Part shown: piece after piece, positions 15,220 to 18,633 of the stretch
Position numbering within the stretch: position 1 is the stretch's first letter
Layout: every line of letters begins with the position of its first letter
Assembly (NCBI GenBank): GCA_029932795.1
Contig: JAOZPL010000005.1
Coordinates: 1-18,633 of the forward strand
Direction of reading: 5' to 3'
From: Candidatus Zixiibacteriota bacterium
GTDB taxonomy: Bacteria; Zixibacteria; MSB-5A5; GN15; FEB-12
DNA length: 18,633 nt
Position numbers and translations under genes: made by a program
The notes under the pieces: model-generated
Told to the model about the DNA's origin: nothing
Database searches by the model: none
The model's input: only the letters and a program-made list of their open reading frames with translations

Positions 15220-17541
15220 GTGAGGTGCGAATTACGGATTTTGATAGTTCTTCTGCTGCTGGCCACCGGAGCGTTAGCCACAGAAAAACCTACTGTCACC
15301 TTTGACATATCTGACCTGGATATAAACAAAGCTGACTTCCCGATACGGTATGCTGAATATGGCCAGGTATCCGTTGGTCGGAACCTGACCCTCCCCGCCG
15401 CCAGTTTTCTCATCGAACTTAATTTCGGCGAAACAATAAATTCTCTGGTTTCTATACCCGATATGATAATTCCTGCTGGAATGTTACGTATCCGCCCTCT
15501 GCCCGATATGCCCACAAACTCTGAGTCAGAACGATATGAAATGTCAGCCATGTTGCCACCCGACATTGCCCGGATAGGTTCACGGCCCCTGTATGTCAGC
15601 GGGCAATTGACCAAGGGCAATACACGGTATGCCGACGTCATGCTGTTTCCTGCAACGGTGGACAGCTCCGGACATGTTTCCTTCACTCCTTCGCTGGACA
15701 TCTACATCGGACGCCGCCATATCACGCCCGAAGAATTGATTACCAGAGAGACGATTGTTGCTGGCCACCTGACTCGCACGCATGGCCGGGCAGGCCTGGA
15801 CGGTGAAACGGCCCGCTTCGACTACGTGATCATCACCAGTCAGGCATTAGCCGAATCGTTCCAGGCTCTGGCCCGTTTCAAGTCCGAAACAGGATACATG
15901 ACAGAGATAAGATTGATTGAAGATATTATCGCAGACTATGCCGGACGCGATGACGCCGAAAAACTCCGCGAATATCTCAAAGAGTTCCATGCTGCCGGCG
16001 GACGTTTTGTTCTTCTGGGAGGAGACGAAGCAATCCTGCCTGTCAGGTATGCCTACCCCTACAACACCTATTCTGTACCTTCACTCAATTACCAACAAAT
16101 CTGCGACCTTTATTTCACTGACCTGACCGGTGAATGGGACGTTGACAATGACGGCGTCTGGGGGGAACCATCTCACGACCAGCCGGACATCATCCCCGAA
16201 CTGTGTGTTGGCCGACTGCCGTTTAGCCAGCCTGAGGAAGTTGAGCGGTATACACACAAACTGATTACATATGAAACGACACCGGGCAGGGACAACAGGG
16301 AATACCTGACGCGTGCCTTCTTCTTCTCGTCAGATCAGATGCGTGACCATGGCGGCGCTGGTCAACATAATCAGATAGCTCAGGCCTTCCCGAGTCACTT
16401 TCTGATCGATACCGTGAGCGGTGTCGAGCAACCGCGCGGCGACGATCCAGCTCCGAACAACCTTCCGGCCAACGCACTCGAAGATGTACTTTCAGAGGGT
16501 TATGGCATTGTTAATATCATTGCCCACGGTGGTAACAGCATTTTCTGCGTCAGGACGTCTGCATACAATGACTGGCCCAAATCTCTCTTTACCACCGACG
16601 CCGGGAATACCAGCCACGGCGACATCCGTGACCTGACACCTAACGGCAAAAGCGCCCTCTACTACTCGCTGGCCTGCAGCAACGGCGCCTTCGACACGGA
16701 TCACATAAGCACCAGCAAGACCAGCCCCAACATGGCTCAGACCATTCTTGCCCTGGAAAGCGCGGGCGCCGTTGCCTTCGTTGCCAACTCTCGCTGGGGA
16801 TGGGTCAACTCCAGCTACCTGCTACAGAAGGCCTTTTTCGATTCCCTCTTTGCGCATCCGAATCGTCCGGCAGTCGTTGCAATGTATGCTTCAAAGGCGG
16901 CTTATTACTACTATCGCGATATCGTGTACGGACAGAACTTCTACGGAGATCCAACGCTCAGAGTCTACACCGATATCCCTGCTGCGCTTTCCCTTTCCCT
17001 GGCAGACGAAGGCGGGAACCTGGCGGTACACGTACGATCCGGCCCGAAGGCGGTTGAAGATTGTGACGTCGTCGTCAGCCTTGATGGTACGATTCTCGAA
17101 CGACATATCACTGACGGCAAGGGAAGAATTGTACTCGATCATGATCTCTCGTACGGTGAGAACTACGTTATCTGCGCGGTTAAAGCCGGTTGCTCTATCG
17201 GCCGGACAGACTACACCCCTTCGATAGCAGCCGCTGTTGATGACGAGGACAATATCGTGCCGGACGGGTTTTCATTGGGCCAGAACTACCCCAATCCGTT
17301 CAATCCGAGCACGACCATATCGTTCCACCTGCCCCGGTTATCACACGTCAGGTTCACCATCTACAACATACTGGGACAGACAGCTTGTATCCTGATGGAT
17401 CAAGTTCTTCCGGGTGGCCACCATTCAATCGAATGGAACGGCAGGAATGCATATGACATAGACGCCGCCAGCGGAGTCTATTTCTACCGAATAGAGGCTG
17501 ACACCTTCACCGATGTGAAGAAAATGGTGCTGATACGGTAA
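15220..17541 (+). CDS. Secreted gingipain-type C25 cysteine peptidase with T9SS sorting tail
   Basis: Exported protease, probably placed on the cell surface or released by a type IX secretion system. The 773-residue product starts at GTG with a signal peptide (about 1-21: MRCELR, hydrophobic stretch, ALA cleavage site). A propeptide-like beta-rich region (about 25-195) follows. The C25 domain (about 205-590) begins FDYVIITS and includes GGDEAILPVRY, a DxDxDG loop (307-312) that may bind calcium, PELCVGRLP (326-334), the presumed catalytic His436 in IIAHGG and Cys486 in LACSNG. An Ig-like segment (about 592-680) precedes the type A sorting tail (682-773), with GQNYPNPFNPST (687-698), YNILGQ, SGVYFYRI and KKMVLIR. 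The His/Cys pair suggests an active enzyme. Substrate is unknown. It is divergent from mraZ and shows no functional link to it. Confidence 0.92.
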   Translation: MRCELRILIVLLLLATGALATEKPTVTFDISDLDINKADFPIRYAEYGQVSVGRNLTLPAASFLIELNFGETINSLVSIPDMIIPAGMLRIRPLPDMPTNSESERYEMSAMLPPDIARIGSRPLYVSGQLTKGNTRYADVMLFPATVDSSGHVSFTPSLDIYIGRRHITPEELITRETIVAGHLTRTHGRAGLDGETARFDYVIITSQALAESFQALARFKSETGYMTEIRLIEDIIADYAGRDDAEKLREYLKEFHAAGGRFVLLGGDEAILPVRYAYPYNTYSVPSLNYQQICDLYFTDLTGEWDVDNDGVWGEPSHDQPDIIPELCVGRLPFSQPEEVERYTHKLITYETTPGRDNREYLTRAFFFSSDQMRDHGGAGQHNQIAQAFPSHFLIDTVSGVEQPRGDDPAPNNLPANALEDVLSEGYGIVNIIAHGGNSIFCVRTSAYNDWPKSLFTTDAGNTSHGDIRDLTPNGKSALYYSLACSNGAFDTDHISTSKTSPNMAQTILALESAGAVAFVANSRWGWVNSSYLLQKAFFDSLFAHPNRPAVVAMYASKAAYYYYRDIVYGQNFYGDPTLRVYTDIPAALSLSLADEGGNLAVHVRSGPKAVEDCDVVVSLDGTILERHITDGKGRIVLDHDLSYGENYVICAVKAGCSIGRTDYTPSIAAAVDDEDNIVPDGFSLGQNYPNPFNPSTTISFHLPRLSHVRFTIYNILGQTACILMDQVLPGGHHSIEWNGRNAYDIDAASGVYFYRIEADTFTDVKKMVLIR

Positions 17542-17610
17542 CGTCAGATCACCTCTAACGCTGTCGACATCACTCATTCATAATATCACAGGCTATCCGG
17601 CGGTTTATCT

Positions 17611-17621
17611 CGGGTAACCCG
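17611..17621. repeat. Short perfect palindrome in the gap after the peptidase gene
   Basis: CGGGTAACCCG is an inverted repeat with 4-5 bp arms, 70 nt after the peptidase stop. It has no T-run, so an intrinsic terminator is not supported; it could be a small operator or chance. The rest of the 198-nt gap (17542-17739) shows no clear promoter pair or gene. Confidence 0.3.
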
Positions 17622-17725
17622 CAGGCAATTCGCTACGGGCAATGAACCAAGGATTTCGCTTTACTCCGCCTACACCCGAACATACCATAGGCAGGTTCCA
17701 TACTGGTACACAATCTGTGGTCAAC

Positions 17726-17732
17726 AAGGGAG
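17726..17732 (+). promoter_or_regulatory. Ribosome binding site of the asparagine-synthetase-like gene
   Basis: AAGGGAG lies 7 nt before ATG 17740. It fixes that ATG rather than the one at 17733, whose frame closes after 25 codons. Confidence 0.7.
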
Positions 17733-17739
17733 ATGCCCG

Positions 17740-18633
17740 ATGCCCGGGATACATTTTGCATACTCCGAAACCGATGGAGTGCCTCCACAAAAGTTCAATA
17801 TGTCACTTGATGCCCTGTTGTACGATGAAGGTTACCGTCGGGAGGTCGTCTTCCGGGATAGCACCGCTCAACTCGGTGTTACCCGCTATCCGGAATACCC
17901 GGTTGCGACATTCGACAACGACGACTATTTCATTCTTCTGGAGGGTTGCATCTACAACCGGGACAGCGCGAACACATGCGACGATTTGCTCAGGCTGGCC
18001 GGATACCTGTTTCAGAAGGATGTCGATTGCAGGGAGCAGATTCGGAACTGGCTGTTTGACCACGACGGCGACTATCTGCTCCTGATCCGCCAGAAACAGA
18101 CGAGCCGCTGGGCGTTTCTCAACGATGCCCTGGGAAGACTACCGGTCTATTGTTACCGTAACGGCGGACGATATTATCTATCCCGCGAGATCAGATTTGT
18201 GGCGGAGCAGCTTGACTCGCTGAACCTGGATCGAATGGCTGTCGCCCAATATCTGTTGTTTGGCTATACGCTTGGCAGGAGAACATTCTTCGATAACTTA
18301 GAACGTCTGCCACCGTCGACACTTCTCCGCTGGGGAGACACCGGGGATTCGGTGTATCGGCGGACTATTAGTACTTTCAACCTTGAAGAGAAGAACCGCG
18401 ACCAGTCACTCAACGAGGCTGCCTCCGAACTCGTCTCGCTCTTCACAACCGCCTGCAGCTATCAGGCTGACCCGAAGAAACTGGCAGTCCTTTCCTTAAG
18501 CGGCGGACTTGACTCGCGATCGGTAGCCGCCGGACTCCTGAGAGCGGGCCACCGGTTCAAAGCCGTGACTTTCGAGGATGTTCGGAGCCAGGCAGCCCCG
18601 GAGGTTCCCCCGGCCAGTGAACTGACCAGCAGG
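17740..18633 (+). CDS. Asparagine synthetase family protein lacking the glutaminase cysteine (3' end cut)
   Basis: The first 298 residues run open to the right edge; complete family members have about 500-650. Residues 1-200 resemble the class II glutamine amidotransferase fold of AsnB, with a GDYLLLI strand and NDALGRLPVYCY corresponding to AsnB's 'RDrlGirPLYY' segment. The ATP-pyrophosphatase domain then begins, with LSLSGGLDSRSVA (251-263) holding the PP-loop SGGLDS (254-259). Glutamine-dependent AsnB needs Cys directly after the initiator Met; here residue 2 is Pro (MPGIHFAYS), so the glutaminase should be dead. Such proteins include beta-lactam synthetase and lasso-peptide cyclases, which adenylate a carboxylate and use another amine, and many uncharacterised homologues. 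It lies 198 nt after the peptidase gene on the same strand, with its own good ribosome site. The true substrate cannot be read from this fragment. Confidence 0.85.
   Translation, partial: MPGIHFAYSETDGVPPQKFNMSLDALLYDEGYRREVVFRDSTAQLGVTRYPEYPVATFDNDDYFILLEGCIYNRDSANTCDDLLRLAGYLFQKDVDCREQIRNWLFDHDGDYLLLIRQKQTSRWAFLNDALGRLPVYCYRNGGRYYLSREIRFVAEQLDSLNLDRMAVAQYLLFGYTLGRRTFFDNLERLPPSTLLRWGDTGDSVYRRTISTFNLEEKNRDQSLNEAASELVSLFTTACSYQADPKKLAVLSLSGGLDSRSVAAGLLRAGHRFKAVTFEDVRSQAAPEVPPASELTSR

Noticed and set aside
17611..17621. Palindrome CGGGTAACCCG as a terminator of the peptidase gene
   Set aside because: The stem is only 4-5 bp, with no following T-run on either strand.
17642..18085. Plus-strand frame that could be a small precursor peptide before the asparagine-synthetase-like gene
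   Set aside because: It runs about 345 nt into the confidently read gene in another frame, has no good ribosome site and shows no precursor-like leader or core.

Overview
The window holds most of a division and cell wall (dcw) cluster on the minus strand (about 1-14.8 kb). A short AT-rich divergent intergenic region follows, then two plus-strand genes that have no obvious link to it. The best guess for the host is a Gram-negative bacterium of the FCB superphylum, probably an uncultivated lineage such as Zixibacteria or a relative. Three things point there. One is a secreted gingipain-type protease ending in a type IX secretion (Por-type) tail with the NYPNPFNPST signature. The second is a dcw gene order without murB or ddl, as in Chlorobi/Bacteroidetes-type clusters. 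The third is a MurE with the DNPR motif, which predicts meso-diaminopimelate peptidoglycan. The phylum call is inference, not read from a marker gene.

Read 5'->3' on the minus strand, the cluster is mraZ, rsmH, ftsL, ftsI (class B PBP with two PASTA domains), murE, murF, mraY, murD, ftsW, murG, murC, ftsQ and ftsA (cut by the left edge). Genes are packed to the limit. Ten of the twelve junctions overlap by 1-28 nt, one has a 1-nt gap, and only murG/murC may have a real gap (46 nt, or an 11-nt overlap if a TTG start is used). One good sigma70-like promoter lies just upstream of mraZ, and I found no convincing internal promoter or terminator. The products form one pathway: MurC, MurD, MurE and MurF build the UDP-MurNAc-pentapeptide, MraY and MurG make lipid I and lipid II, FtsW and FtsI polymerise and cross-link at the septum, FtsL, FtsQ and FtsA belong to the divisome, and MraZ and RsmH are the usual regulator and 16S rRNA methyltransferase at the head. 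MurB and Ddl must be encoded elsewhere. ftsZ would be expected past the left edge.

From 14.8 to 15.2 kb is a gene-free, AT-rich divergent region carrying the mraZ promoter. On the plus strand, 15220-17541 encodes a 773-residue exported C25 cysteine peptidase with propeptide-like region, catalytic His/Cys, Ig-like segment and T9SS sorting tail. About 200 nt further on, 17740 to the right edge encodes the N-terminal 298 residues of an asparagine-synthetase-family protein. It keeps the ATP-pyrophosphatase loop SGGLDS but has Pro instead of the catalytic Cys at position 2, so it is unlikely to be an ordinary glutamine-dependent AsnB. This and an altered nucleotide-binding loop in FtsA are the most unusual points of the window. 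I saw no tRNA, rRNA, CRISPR array, insertion sequence or phage gene.
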